The notes under the pieces: generated by a model
Databases searched by the model: none
What the model was told of the DNA's origin: nothing
The model's input: the letters and a program-made list of their open reading frames with translations, nothing else
Origin: a virus
Length of the DNA: 35,721 nucleotides
IMG/VR virus record: IMGVR_UViG_3300033388_006769
Span: 1-35,721 of that record
Strand: one strand, 5' to 3'
In this document: in pieces, positions 12,321-20,503 of the stretch
Layout: each line of letters starts with the position of its first letter
How positions within the stretch are numbered: the first letter of the stretch is position 1
Position numbers and translations under genes: made by a program

Positions 12321-12650
12321 ATGGCAACCTATAAACAAAAGAAATACATACAAAGATTAGTGGAAAATGGTGGAAATAAATACAAGTCAGCCAAAGAAGC
12401 TGGCTATTCTGACGCTGTTGCAAAAGACGCCAAAGCCAAAATAGAAAAAAGTAAAGGATTTCAAGAATTAGCTAAAAAATATCTCTTACCAGACCACGAG
12501 GCCTTCCAAGAACTAAACAAAAACATAAAACAAGACAAAGATAAGGGAGCTAAAAACAAAGCCCTCCAAATCTGGAAATCTTGGAAATATCCCGAAGAAA
12601 ACCAAGAAATGGAAGCTGGCGACATAAAAATATTAATCTCTAAAGATTAA
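12321..12650 (+). CDS. Terminase small subunit
   Basis: 109 residues. The N-terminus (KKYIQRLVENGGNKYKSAKE, AGYSDAVAKDAKAKIEKSKG) is the HTH region typical of the Terminase_2 family of small subunits, where a repeating AxxAGYS motif contacts the packaging site. The middle is helical, and the C-terminus (EAGDIKILISKD) probably contacts TerL. First gene of the packaging/virion module; the start is fixed by the palindrome three bases upstream. TerL follows only after 750 bases. Confidence 0.8.
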   Translation: MATYKQKKYIQRLVENGGNKYKSAKEAGYSDAVAKDAKAKIEKSKGFQELAKKYLLPDHEAFQELNKNIKQDKDKGAKNKALQIWKSWKYPEENQEMEAGDIKILISKD

Positions 12651-13166
12651 GAAAAGTTTGCCAGCTCTTTTAATTTAAAAGAAAACAAAAGAAATAAAAA
12701 GAAAAAGAGGTAAAAGAGAAAGACAAAAAGACGAGATTGAGAAAAGGTTAGTCATTCCCGCACACGCACACAGAAAAAACTCAGAAAGCCCCGTATTTCA
12801 AATAACATACATTAAGCGAAGTATAACCAGAAAAAACCAAAAGTTAGCTTTAAACTTATCTTTTAAAAGCCACGAGAAGGCCCAAAATTGCCTCTAAGAG
12901 CCACGAAAACCTTGAATCAATACTATTTCCTATCAAAGAGAGAGAAAACGCCTCAGAGAGCGAATTTTGAGAAAATAAAAAAAATTAAAAATAGAGAAAG
13001 AAAGCCGAAAGAGGGGGAGGGGGAGGCAAAGTTGCGATTTTTTGCGAAATTCGATGTATAACCCCTCCACACATTCTTAAAAAATGACTTTCATTATTAC
13101 ATATTCTTAAAATTTAACTTAATTGTCACATATTCTTAGAAAATTAACTTAATACTACATGTTTAT
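12651..13166. other. Non-coding interval between TerS and the RG-rich gene
   Basis: 516 bases with no supported gene: stops in all rightward frames and only chance-length frames on the other strand. It is purine-rich on the plus strand up to about 13020, with AGCCACGA twice (12868 and 12899 region) and two G5 runs near 13013-13025, then the 29-bp tandem repeats. Candidate packaging (pac) or regulatory region. Confidence 0.6.
13071..13160 (+). repeat. Three tandem about 29-bp repeats (iteron-like)
   Basis: Units at 13071-13098, 13099-13127 and 13128-13156 share ACATATTCTTA, a short A/T block and (T)AACTTAAT; the first is the most diverged, and a partial fourth (ACAT) begins at 13157. Very A/T-rich and evenly phased. 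Between TerS and TerL, so a TerS-binding pac site is one possibility; replication iterons or promoter operators are others. Confidence 0.7.
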
Positions 13167-13319
13167 ATGCCAAGATACGGTTTAAAAAGAGGTTTAGGTC
13201 GAGGAAGAGGAGTTAGAGGCGGCGGCAGAAGGAATAGAAATAGGGGTCCCTGTAGGAGAGGAGGTCCTGGTTATGGTAGAGGCGGCGGTAGAGGTAAGGG
13301 TAGGTATCGAGTTGGATAA
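13167..13319 (+). CDS. Arg/Gly-rich (RGG-like) microprotein
   Basis: 50 residues, about three quarters Arg and Gly, e.g. KRGLGRGRGVRGGGRRNRN and GYGRGGGRGKGRY. It starts at the ATG directly after the tandem repeats; no SD. RGG-box peptides bind RNA or condense DNA, so roles in packaging or nucleic-acid condensation are possible. The sequence bias is strongly non-random for this A/T-rich genome, which supports it being real. Confidence 0.65.
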   Translation: MPRYGLKRGLGRGRGVRGGGRRNRNRGPCRRGGPGYGRGGGRGKGRYRVG

Positions 13320-13387
13320 TTATGGAATTATGTTTAGAAGTATTAAAAAATCGAGTATCAATTATGTAAAAAATGTTATTTAGCTCA

Positions 13388-13403
13388 GTCTAATGCGTTA
13401 GAC
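13388..13403. repeat. GTCTAA-type palindrome, site 3 (before TerL)
   Basis: GTCTAATGCGTTAGAC, perfect arms, ending one base before the TerL ATG. Confidence 0.85.
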
Positions 13404-13404
13404 A

Positions 13405-14883
13405 ATGAAAGAACTAATAAAAAAATGGCAGGAAATCGGAGATTTGTGGCTGAAAGGAAAACTGGAAGGGATTGATTTTGGAACAGGTTTAAAGAAGTTT
13501 TTGCCCCCTCAAAAGAAATTTATTAACGCCAAAAATTATCATTGCCTGTATTACGGGGGCTTCGGGTCGGGAAAAACCTTGGCGCTCCTTATAAAAATGA
13601 TTTTGTTTTGTCTCTGTTTTCCTGGAAATCGGGTTTTGTTAGGCAGACAATATTTGGCAGACATTGAGAAAATCCTTCTTCCTGACTTATTTGAACTTTT
13701 ACCTAAGAAATACTACACCTACCGGGTAAAAGATGGTTTGATTCGCTTCTTTAATGGCTCAGAAATCATTTTATTCGGTCTTGACGCTTTACAATCGGGT
13801 TCTTTGGCTGAAATTAAGAAAGCTCAGCAGAAATTGAAGGGTTTGAATCTTGGTGCTTATTTCATCGACCAATTAGAGGAGGTTGAGTATGAGGTTTTTG
13901 ACATTTTAAACACTCGTCTTAGAAGGTCTGATGTTCCTTTCGTTCAGGGAAATATGACGTGCAATCCAGCCAATTTCTGGGCTTACCACTATTTTATCGA
14001 AAACCAGATTTTAACCGACCAGGGCTGGATTCCTTCCCAAAAAAAGAAAGATGTTTGTTTGGTTCAAGGTTCTTTACTTGATAACAAAGAAAATCTTAGA
14101 GAGGACTACATTGAAAGACAAATGGAAGGACATTCTGATGACTGGATTAAAAGATTTGTTTTTGGTGAGTGGACAAAAGATATTTTGGTTCCTGAAACCG
14201 TTATTGACAAATCATATATCCGGAAATGGGAAGCTTTGGCTCGTCCACCATTAAAAGTTGAGGAAGGTTGCAAGATTTGGGAAGATTATATTCCCGGCAG
14301 AAAATATCAGATTGGCATTGACCCCTCAGAGGGAAGTATTGACCCTTCCTCAATAAGCGTTGCCTGCGACAATGGAAAAAAAGTAGCTGGCTTTTGTGGA
14401 TTCGTAACTATTAACGATTTAGCGGAAAAAACCAAATTTCTCTATGAAAAATACCGACACCCCTTAATACTTCCCGAGATAAACGGACCTGGTTATGCCT
14501 TGGTTGAACAAATCAAAAACCTTCGCATTTATCTCAGACCAGTTTTTGACCACCAAACAAAGACCGAAACCAAAAAACTTGGCTGGAAAACCGATGCTGG
14601 AACTAAACCCGTTTTAATAGCTGATTTTAAAAAGAAAATTCAAGATGTGAAAATTTACGATTCCCAAACCATTGAAGAATTTAAAACTTTTGTCTGGTCA
14701 GATGAAGCAAGAATGCAAGGAGCGGGAGCAGAAAGAGGATTTCACGATGACAATGTCATTTCTACCTTACTTAGCTTTTACAATCTAAAAATTAACAAAG
14801 ACGAAACCGGACTTCTTCAAAAAGCAATTAGAAAAAGGGGAGAAGAACTGAGAAAAGGTCGCTACTTTTATTCTCCAGTTTAA
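13405..14883 (+). CDS. Terminase large subunit
   Basis: 492 residues. Walker A GGFGSGKT at 51-58; Walker B AYFIDQLEEV at about 151-160 with Asp 155 and catalytic Glu following; a coupling-motif-like TCNP at 185-188. The C-terminal RNase-H-type nuclease starts with IGIDPSEGSIDPS (Asp 306) and ends with GFHDDNVISTLLSF. Length and motif order are those of phage TerL, the ATP-driven DNA packaging motor and headful or site-specific nuclease. The ATG sits one base after a perfect palindrome and there is no SD. The CDS carries AAAGGTCG near its end (14854-14861). Confidence 0.95.
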   Translation: MKELIKKWQEIGDLWLKGKLEGIDFGTGLKKFLPPQKKFINAKNYHCLYYGGFGSGKTLALLIKMILFCLCFPGNRVLLGRQYLADIEKILLPDLFELLPKKYYTYRVKDGLIRFFNGSEIILFGLDALQSGSLAEIKKAQQKLKGLNLGAYFIDQLEEVEYEVFDILNTRLRRSDVPFVQGNMTCNPANFWAYHYFIENQILTDQGWIPSQKKKDVCLVQGSLLDNKENLREDYIERQMEGHSDDWIKRFVFGEWTKDILVPETVIDKSYIRKWEALARPPLKVEEGCKIWEDYIPGRKYQIGIDPSEGSIDPSSISVACDNGKKVAGFCGFVTINDLAEKTKFLYEKYRHPLILPEINGPGYALVEQIKNLRIYLRPVFDHQTKTETKKLGWKTDAGTKPVLIADFKKKIQDVKIYDSQTIEEFKTFVWSDEARMQGAGAERGFHDDNVISTLLSFYNLKINKDETGLLQKAIRKRGEELRKGRYFYSPV

Positions 14884-14885
14884 TT

Positions 14886-15095
14886 ATGGCTTGGAAACCT
14901 AAAGTAAAAATTGAAAAAGGCAGATTTACTGCCTGGTGCAAAAGACACGGTTTTAGTGGCCCGACTATTTCCTGTATTCGGAAAGCCTTGTCGGTAGCCA
15001 AAAAAACCAAAGACAAATCCCTAAGAGGTATGGCCCTTTTTGCTCTAAGGGCTAAAAAGGGTTGGAGGAAAAAAGGCTTAACTAAAAAGATTTAA
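14886..15095 (+). CDS. Small basic protein between TerL and portal
   Basis: 69 residues, very basic with Trp and Cys (FTAWCKRHGFSGPTISCIRK), ending in KKGWRKKGLTKKI. Spaced two bases after TerL, overlapping the next gene by one base (TAATG). Such small basic proteins are frequent near phage terminase and portal genes; function unknown. Confidence 0.6.
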   Translation: MAWKPKVKIEKGRFTAWCKRHGFSGPTISCIRKALSVAKKTKDKSLRGMALFALRAKKGWRKKGLTKKI

Positions 15096-15259
15096 TGCCC
15101 GCTAAAAATAAACGCCAGAAAATAGCAGCTTGTTTAGCCTTAGCTGCTAAAGAGGGCAAAATCCCTGTTCGAAAGCTAAAAGGGTCAGCTTTGAGTATGT
15201 ATAAATCAATGACCAAAGAGCAGCTCCGAGATTATTGTAAATTACCCATAAGAAAATGA
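15095..15259 (+). CDS. Small DUF3008-like phage protein
   Basis: 54 residues beginning MPAKNKRQKIAACLALAAKE, with a later SMTKEQLRDYC motif. The MPAKxKxQ start, internal GS/A-rich part and a terminal S(M)TKxQLRDY fit small phage proteins of the DUF3008 type, often encoded near the portal. TAATG overlap before and ATGA overlap with the portal after it support translation. Confidence 0.6.
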   Translation: MPAKNKRQKIAACLALAAKEGKIPVRKLKGSALSMYKSMTKEQLRDYCKLPIRK

Positions 15260-17010
15260 GTGCCACAATTACAAAACATATCTCAAGCTGTTTAAAGCAT
15301 TATTACGGGACTTCGTTGAGATGCAATCCTCCCTTTGCTCAAACTCAACCAGAAATAATTGAGTTAATTGACCTTTATCGGGTGGATAGATACAGAGACC
15401 ACGATTATGACGAGCTCGGCTTTTTGAAACCTTTTTACAATATTACCGAAACCCCAGTTCAGGTTGCTGCCAACTGGATGGATTTAGATGTTCGAGACAT
15501 TAGATTTGTGGCAGAACAAGGACAGAGCTATTATCCCGTCTGGTTAATGGAGAAAGATGCCAGATTATGGATGAAAGACAACGAAAACTGCTACGCTGAT
15601 GGTCGCTTTATGAGTTTCGGAGCTTTCCTTAATAGTTTGATTCCTTCTTGGGTAAGGTATGGGCACGTGGTTCTTAAAAAAGCTAATGAGAAGATTTATT
15701 TAATGCCTATTTCCAACTTAATTGTTGAACCGGGAGCAGAGAGTTTGACTAATGCTCGTTATATCATTGAAAAACACGATTATTCTCCTTTTGAATTAAG
15801 GAGAATGCCTTGGGAAAACATTGAAGAAGCGATTGAAAACTGCCAGAAAGAAGGTCATATCTTGGTTTATGAGATTTTTGGTGAAATTCCGGGCACAAAT
15901 AAAAACTATCATATTGTTGCTGTTCCGCCCCACAAAAACACTTTCGATTTAGAAAAAGGAGTTGTTCTTCATTCTGACACTTTAGATGATTTACCCTACA
16001 AAGAACTTCCTTTTGAGAAAATTCCCGGCAGATGGCTGGGTAGAGGAAGAGTTGAACAATTATTTCACGCTCAAATTTATCAGAATAGAATTGCTGAATA
16101 CAAATCGAGGGGTGCTCACTGGACTTCAAAACATATTTACCAGAGCAGAGACGACAATATCGACAGGAATTTAATGACAGAAGTTAAAGATGGGGAAATT
16201 CTAACTCCTTTCTCAGAAATTACCCCGATTGCTGTTGAGGAAAGAAATCTCCACTTTTACGCTCAAGAGGAAGCAAGATATGACTTTTTGGTCGATAAAT
16301 TGAGCTTTGCTTGGGATGTTACCCGAGGACAAAGACCGCCAGCTGGTTTGACTTTAGGACAGTCGATTATTCAATCGCAAACCGCTGGCTCTTATTACAA
16401 AAGAAAACAAGAGGATTTGGGACTTTTCTTGAAAGATGTTCTCTACGATTGGATTCTGCCAATGTTCCACAAAGATAGAAGTGTTGCTCACCGCCTATCT
16501 CTAAGCGAATTTGATGAAACAGAACTTGAAAGATTGAGAAACGTGATTGTGATTAACCGAACCAATCAGGAAGTAGTTAATTTTATTGCCAGAAACAGAA
16601 GAGTTCCCAATCAAGAAGAGTATGAAGTCTTGAAAGCTATTGTCAAAGAACAGGTTAAGAAAGAGAAAGATATTCAAATTCCAAAAGGTTTTTATAAGAA
16701 CTTGAGATACAAAATAAACATTGTTATTACCGGTGAGCAGATTGATTTGGCTTCAAAAGTAACAACCTTACAGACGGTATTGGTGATGATTTCTCAAAAT
16801 CCGACTATTCTTCAAGATAAAAACACCAGACAGGTATTCTTTGAACTTTTGGATAGTTTGGGAATTTCCCCTGTTAGATTTCAAGTGGAAGAACCTTCGG
16901 AACTTGAAGAAGCGATAGAGTTGCCAGCCAGGGCTCAAAGAGGAGGTTCAGTTCCAAGAATTCCACCAATTACAACACCAACTCCTCAAAGGGGGGTTGC
17001 TAGATTATGA
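15256..17010 (+). CDS. Portal protein
   Basis: 584 residues. Position after TerL and before scaffold and coat, the length, and the pattern of an alpha-beta core with a long C-terminal helical part (FLVDKLSFAWDVTRGQRPPA, GLTLGQSIIQSQTAG, EDLGLFLKDVLYDWILP) are those of phage portal proteins, the dodecameric ring that anchors terminase and tail. The C-terminus is Pro/Thr-rich. It overlaps both flanking genes by four bases. Confidence 0.85.
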   Translation: MSATITKHISSCLKHYYGTSLRCNPPFAQTQPEIIELIDLYRVDRYRDHDYDELGFLKPFYNITETPVQVAANWMDLDVRDIRFVAEQGQSYYPVWLMEKDARLWMKDNENCYADGRFMSFGAFLNSLIPSWVRYGHVVLKKANEKIYLMPISNLIVEPGAESLTNARYIIEKHDYSPFELRRMPWENIEEAIENCQKEGHILVYEIFGEIPGTNKNYHIVAVPPHKNTFDLEKGVVLHSDTLDDLPYKELPFEKIPGRWLGRGRVEQLFHAQIYQNRIAEYKSRGAHWTSKHIYQSRDDNIDRNLMTEVKDGEILTPFSEITPIAVEERNLHFYAQEEARYDFLVDKLSFAWDVTRGQRPPAGLTLGQSIIQSQTAGSYYKRKQEDLGLFLKDVLYDWILPMFHKDRSVAHRLSLSEFDETELERLRNVIVINRTNQEVVNFIARNRRVPNQEEYEVLKAIVKEQVKKEKDIQIPKGFYKNLRYKINIVITGEQIDLASKVTTLQTVLVMISQNPTILQDKNTRQVFFELLDSLGISPVRFQVEEPSELEEAIELPARAQRGGSVPRIPPITTPTPQRGVARL

Positions 17011-17246
17011 AATTAACCGAAAACGAAAAAGAGTTTCTCAAAAAAAACAGAAATACTTTAAGCTCTCTTTTTGAGAAGCGTCTAGCGGAGTTGGAAAAAC
17101 TGATTAGTTCGCTTGACACCAATTTGTCCAGTGAAGAATTTAAAATTCAATACATAGCTTATCAGACCTTCATTTCCGAACTTAAAAATTGGTTGAGGAC
17201 AATAAAAGTTTTATCCAAAGAAAACAAACCCGATAGCGGGGTTTAA
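17007..17246 (+). CDS. Small helical protein after portal
   Basis: 79 residues, helical with heptads (LSSLFEKRLAELEKLISSL). ATGA overlap with the portal. Possibly a portal- or scaffold-associated protein; no family recognised. Its last codons are in the left arm of a small hairpin. Confidence 0.6.
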   Translation: MKLTENEKEFLKKNRNTLSSLFEKRLAELEKLISSLDTNLSSEEFKIQYIAYQTFISELKNWLRTIKVLSKENKPDSGV

Positions 17247-17297
17247 AGGTTGGGAGCTAAGCATCTCCGAAAACTGCTTTACAAGCCAAACGGCTTG
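17226..17297 (+). promoter_or_regulatory. Two small hairpins in the portal-scaffold interval
   Basis: AAACCC/GGGTTT (17226-17231 with 17239-17244) spans the stop of the 17007 gene, and CAAGCC-AAAC-GGCTTG (17282-17297) lies 14 bases before the scaffold ATG. No T-run follows either, so they are more likely mRNA-processing or translation-tuning structures than terminators. Confidence 0.45.
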
Positions 17298-17311
17298 GAA
17301 AAACAAAATTT

Positions 17312-17893
17312 ATGCCAGAAGAATTTAAAGAAGAAGAATTCGAAGAAGAAGAGGAGTTCGAGGAAGACACCTCGGAAAAAACTGAAGGAGAGGAGGGAGA
17401 CACCTCCGAAAAAGACGAGGTTCAGCCGCAAAAAAAAGAACCTGACTGGAAGAAAAAGGCAGATGCTATGTATGCCAAGTATAAAGCTGAAAGAGAGAAA
17501 AGAAAGGAGCTGGAAGCAATATTGGCTGAATATAAAAAACAGGGGAAAGAAGTCCCCGAAAAAAAGCCAACAGAAACCAGAGATGATTGGAAAGAAAAAG
17601 TTGAGTTTCTCTTGGAACACAAAGATTATACCGAGGACGAGTTTGACCACATAGCAACTGTCGCTAAAAGATACGACATCTCTTTAGAGGAAGCGGCTGA
17701 GCTCGAAAAAGAGTATATCCAGTATCTCAGAGAAAAGGTCGCTAAAGAAAAAAGCGTTCCTGAACCCTCTTCTCCTCAAGCAACCTCTCGAGGAAAACCT
17801 CTTCACGAGCTTCCAAGAGAGGAAATAAAAAAGAACTGGTCAGATGTTGTAAACAAGGTTCTTGAGAAGAGAAAGAAGGGTTCGGGAGTGTAA
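17312..17893 (+). CDS. Scaffolding protein
   Basis: 193 residues. A highly acidic N-terminus (Glu/Asp runs at 2-50), a central coiled coil (MYAKYKAEREKRKELEAILA) and a basic C-terminus (NKVLEKRKKGSGV) are the usual layout of phage scaffolds, which guide coat assembly and leave the head. Location between portal and coat supports this. A long frame on the other reading phase of the same DNA is a shadow. Confidence 0.8.
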   Translation: MPEEFKEEEFEEEEEFEEDTSEKTEGEEGDTSEKDEVQPQKKEPDWKKKADAMYAKYKAEREKRKELEAILAEYKKQGKEVPEKKPTETRDDWKEKVEFLLEHKDYTEDEFDHIATVAKRYDISLEEAAELEKEYIQYLREKVAKEKSVPEPSSPQATSRGKPLHELPREEIKKNWSDVVNKVLEKRKKGSGV

Positions 17894-17898
17894 AGTAG

Positions 17899-18825
17899 AT
17901 GACTCTGACAAACACCTTCAGTGCCACTGACCTCCAGTATATAATTCAAGAGGTTTACTCTCCGAAAGTAGAAAGAGAGTGGAGAGCGGGCTTGGTTGCT
18001 GGAGATTTCTTCACTGACTTTTCTGGAATGATGACTGGTGGTGGAGATACTTTGAACATCACTGATATCTTCACTAACCAATTTTCTGCCAATGATAAAT
18101 CGAATGCTACTCAGGTAACCTTACAAAGCCCAGCGACAGCTCAGATTCAGTTGTCAGTGAACACTTGGAAGGAGGTGAGCTACTTAATTGAGGATAAAGA
18201 GTTACAACAGATTCTCAGAGGTTCTGACATCTTGGATGCTTACGAAGACCAAGCCAAGTATGTGATTAGAAAAGCTCTTGATACCTCTTTGATGGGCTTG
18301 TATTCTGGTTTGTCTCAAACAGTTAATGACACCGCTTCAGATGTTTCAGATGCTGATGTCAGAAACGCTATTGAGACTGTTGTTGACTCTGATGTTCCTT
18401 TCAATGAACTTGCCTTCTTCTTCCACCCAACCGTTATCTGGCATGACCTGATGGGAATCGGCAAATACACTAATGTGTATCAGGCTGGTTCTGTTCAAGG
18501 TTATGCTGGACCGGTAGTTACTGGGTTCTTGGGTGGTGGTTCAAAAGCTAAAGCTTTAAGAGGAGTTCTTTACGGAATTCCTGTCTATGAAACTACCCAA
18601 GTTCAGGAAGATGGAGCAAGTTCAGCTTACTTCAACTTGTTAGCTCACCCCAAGACCTTTTGTTATGCGATTCAAACTCCCGGTGGAAATGTGAGAAGTC
18701 AAGCTCACTATTGGCCTGAATCTCTTGGAACTCTTTGGACGACTGATATCATTTACGGAGTTGCTGAATTGAGAGATGATGCTGGTGTTGTAATTAAATC
18801 AAGACAGACTGGTATTGTCTCCTAA
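17899..18825 (+). CDS. Major capsid protein
   Basis: 308 residues. N-terminus TFSATDLQYIIQEVYSPKVE, then FTDFSGMMTGGGDTLNI, an E-loop-like region, and the C-terminal KTFCYAIQTPGGNVRSQAHY and RDDAGVVIKS. Layout and size resemble N4-gp56/P22-type coat proteins of the HK97 fold. It follows scaffold directly. Codon use is less A-rich than in the accessory genes, as expected for a highly expressed gene. A strong RNA structure follows its stop. Confidence 0.85.
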   Translation: MTLTNTFSATDLQYIIQEVYSPKVEREWRAGLVAGDFFTDFSGMMTGGGDTLNITDIFTNQFSANDKSNATQVTLQSPATAQIQLSVNTWKEVSYLIEDKELQQILRGSDILDAYEDQAKYVIRKALDTSLMGLYSGLSQTVNDTASDVSDADVRNAIETVVDSDVPFNELAFFFHPTVIWHDLMGIGKYTNVYQAGSVQGYAGPVVTGFLGGGSKAKALRGVLYGIPVYETTQVQEDGASSAYFNLLAHPKTFCYAIQTPGGNVRSQAHYWPESLGTLWTTDIIYGVAELRDDAGVVIKSRQTGIVS

Positions 18826-18844
18826 TAGTTAATTAGCCCTTGCG

Positions 18845-18901
18845 CTGACTCTCTCGGCTCTATTGGGCTTCCCGTAGAGCCGAGCAGGGAAGCCGAGTCA
18901 G
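18845..18901 (+). promoter_or_regulatory. Strong hairpin or pseudoknot after the coat gene
   Basis: CTGACTC (18845-18851) pairs with GAGTCAG (18895-18901), enclosing CTCGGCTCTA/TAGAGCCGAG (18853-18862 with 18875-18884). The inner loop's GGCTTCCC (18866-18873) is complementary to GGGAAGCC (18887-18894), so an H-type pseudoknot is possible. No T-run, and the next ATG is only 4 bases after, so it may set the coat to downstream expression ratio or be an incomplete terminator. Confidence 0.7.
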
Positions 18902-18905
18902 TATT

Positions 18906-19343
18906 ATGAATTTCAATTCACCAGTCCAACCAAGAAAAAAAAGTTATTACTACATCAACAATCACGGAAAATTGGTTGTCCTGAATGAAGACATAGCTCT
19001 TGAACAGCACAATCTTCATAAAGAATATCTTGGTTCTTCCGATGACTTAATCAGAACAGGATTCAATATAGAGAAACTCATTATCGAGCACTTCAGAAAG
19101 TATGTGAAAAATCCAGAAATGCCACCTGACAGAAGGAGAGTTACCAATTACGAGAATAAAAAAGTCGCTCAACCACAAAAAATAGACGAGAAAGAAATTC
19201 TTAATTTTATTCTCCAAAACAAAGACAAAATTAAATCCCTCTTAGAAGAAAATGGTTTACATAATCAAGGGCAAAAACCAAAAATTCAAGGAAATGGAGG
19301 AGAAACTGATTCGCCACAGAATGGGCAAACTCCCCAAAAGTGA
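18906..19343 (+). CDS. Hypothetical virion-region protein
   Basis: 145 residues. The N-terminus has KSYYYINNHGKLVVLNED, a motif shared with the C-terminal part of the glycosyltransferase at 19511. The middle is helical and the C-terminus is low-complexity, Gly/Gln/Pro-rich. Immediately after coat, so a head-decoration or minor head protein is plausible. Its start is right after the strong RNA structure. Confidence 0.55.
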   Translation: MNFNSPVQPRKKSYYYINNHGKLVVLNEDIALEQHNLHKEYLGSSDDLIRTGFNIEKLIIEHFRKYVKNPEMPPDRRRVTNYENKKVAQPQKIDEKEILNFILQNKDKIKSLLEENGLHNQGQKPKIQGNGGETDSPQNGQTPQK

Positions 19344-19572
19344 GTATTCACCGAAAGGAAAACTTTATGGCAGGAGTTTACTTGGAAAAGATAGTCCCGC
19401 CAGAGTGGAGAGGTTGGCAGAGAAAAAAGAAAAACTTTACAAAGAAAAAGAAAAAGAGATTAGAAAAACTTGGGAAGAAAATCTGCCTCGTTTAATTGAA
19501 AAAATTAAAAATGAAGCAAGAAAACAAAAAGATAGTGGGAATGATGATAGTGGGAACGGGAGAGGCAGATAG
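19321..19572 (+). CDS. Basic coiled-coil protein
   Basis: 83 residues from ATG 19321 (MGKLPKSEYSPK). Earlier in-frame ATGs at 19252 and 19294 would overlap the previous gene by up to 92 bases. The middle is a charged helix (RLAEKKEKLYKEKEKEIRK) and the C-terminus is Gly/Asn/Asp-rich. Overlaps the next gene's start. Unknown function. Confidence 0.5.
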   Translation: MGKLPKSEYSPKGKLYGRSLLGKDSPARVERLAEKKEKLYKEKEKEIRKTWEENLPRLIEKIKNEARKQKDSGNDDSGNGRGR

Positions 19573-20503
19573 ATACCTAGAGAAAGCTCTTTCCAAATTA
19601 AGCACTTTAGCAGATGAAATAGTTACTGCCTGTAATGCTAAAGACCAAAAAACGAGAGATTTTTTGGTAAATAACACAATCTCTTACGATTTTTCAGATT
19701 ACGAGTGGGGAAAAGAGCAGTGGAAAATAAAAGAGTTGTTCTTTAGAAAGTGTGTTTTGCCAAGAAACCCTTCTTGGGTTTTAACTCAAGACAGTGATGA
19801 GGTTTTTGGAGACGCTTTTACCAAAGAGAAAGCTTTGGAACTTCAAGAGAGAGGAGAAATTGCTTATACCTTCTATTGTGTTCAACTCTGGGATAGAGAA
19901 GACCAAATGAGAGTTGATGGTGGCTGGGGGAACTTTAGAAATGTGAGATATTTCAAAGTTATCAAAGAAGCAAATTTTTCTTGGCAGAGAACTCCCCTAC
20001 ATTGCGGTTTAGCTCCGATTTACGCTTACAGATGGGCAGCAGATTCAGAATTCCTTTTTAAACATTACGGCTATTTTAAAAAAGAAGACAGAATAAAAAA
20101 GGTTGAAAGATATAAAAAATATGACCCAAAACAAATATATCAAAACCCCAATTGGTATCAGAGCATTTTAAGTGAACCAACTTTAAAAGAGTTTAACGAA
20201 AAAGAATTCCAGAAAAAACTAAAATACAAACCCAAAGGTCCTTTACTCTCAAAAATTATCAAAAAGAAAATTATGGCAAAAACATATTTTGTAAAAAACA
20301 GACACGGCAGAATATATCCAGTGCCAGAACATCTACTACAAGAGACATTGAGACGACCGGGAATGGAGCTAGTAAAAGAAGAAGATTACCTGAAACAGGA
20401 AAAGAGAGTTCCTTTGGTGAAACCAAATCCTTTACAATGTCCGATTTGCGGATTTGTAGCCAAAAGTAAATTGGGGTTGAACAGTCATATGAGAAAACAT
20501 TAA
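19511..20503 (+). CDS. Glycosyltransferase, GT2-like, with C-terminal domain and C2H2 finger
   Basis: 330 residues from ATG 19511. The N-terminus (KIVGMMIVGTGEADRYLEKA, LADEIVTACNAKD) and the DSD acidic triad at about 94-96 fit GT-A family 2 enzymes that transfer sugars from nucleotide sugars. From about residue 255 a different module begins (MAKTYFVKNRHGRIYPVPEH) and the end is a C2H2-type finger (CPICGFVAKSKLGLNSHMRK). The module could once have been a separate gene (internal ATG at 20274), now fused in frame. Confidence 0.7.
   Translation: MKQENKKIVGMMIVGTGEADRYLEKALSKLSTLADEIVTACNAKDQKTRDFLVNNTISYDFSDYEWGKEQWKIKELFFRKCVLPRNPSWVLTQDSDEVFGDAFTKEKALELQERGEIAYTFYCVQLWDREDQMRVDGGWGNFRNVRYFKVIKEANFSWQRTPLHCGLAPIYAYRWAADSEFLFKHYGYFKKEDRIKKVERYKKYDPKQIYQNPNWYQSILSEPTLKEFNEKEFQKKLKYKPKGPLLSKIIKKKIMAKTYFVKNRHGRIYPVPEHLLQETLRRPGMELVKEEDYLKQEKRVPLVKPNPLQCPICGFVAKSKLGLNSHMRKH

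Noticed and set aside
17250-17654. 134-aa Lys-rich frame and leftward Phe-rich frames over the scaffold gene
   Set aside because: Shadow frames of the acidic scaffold gene, whose Glu/Lys codons leave other phases open.
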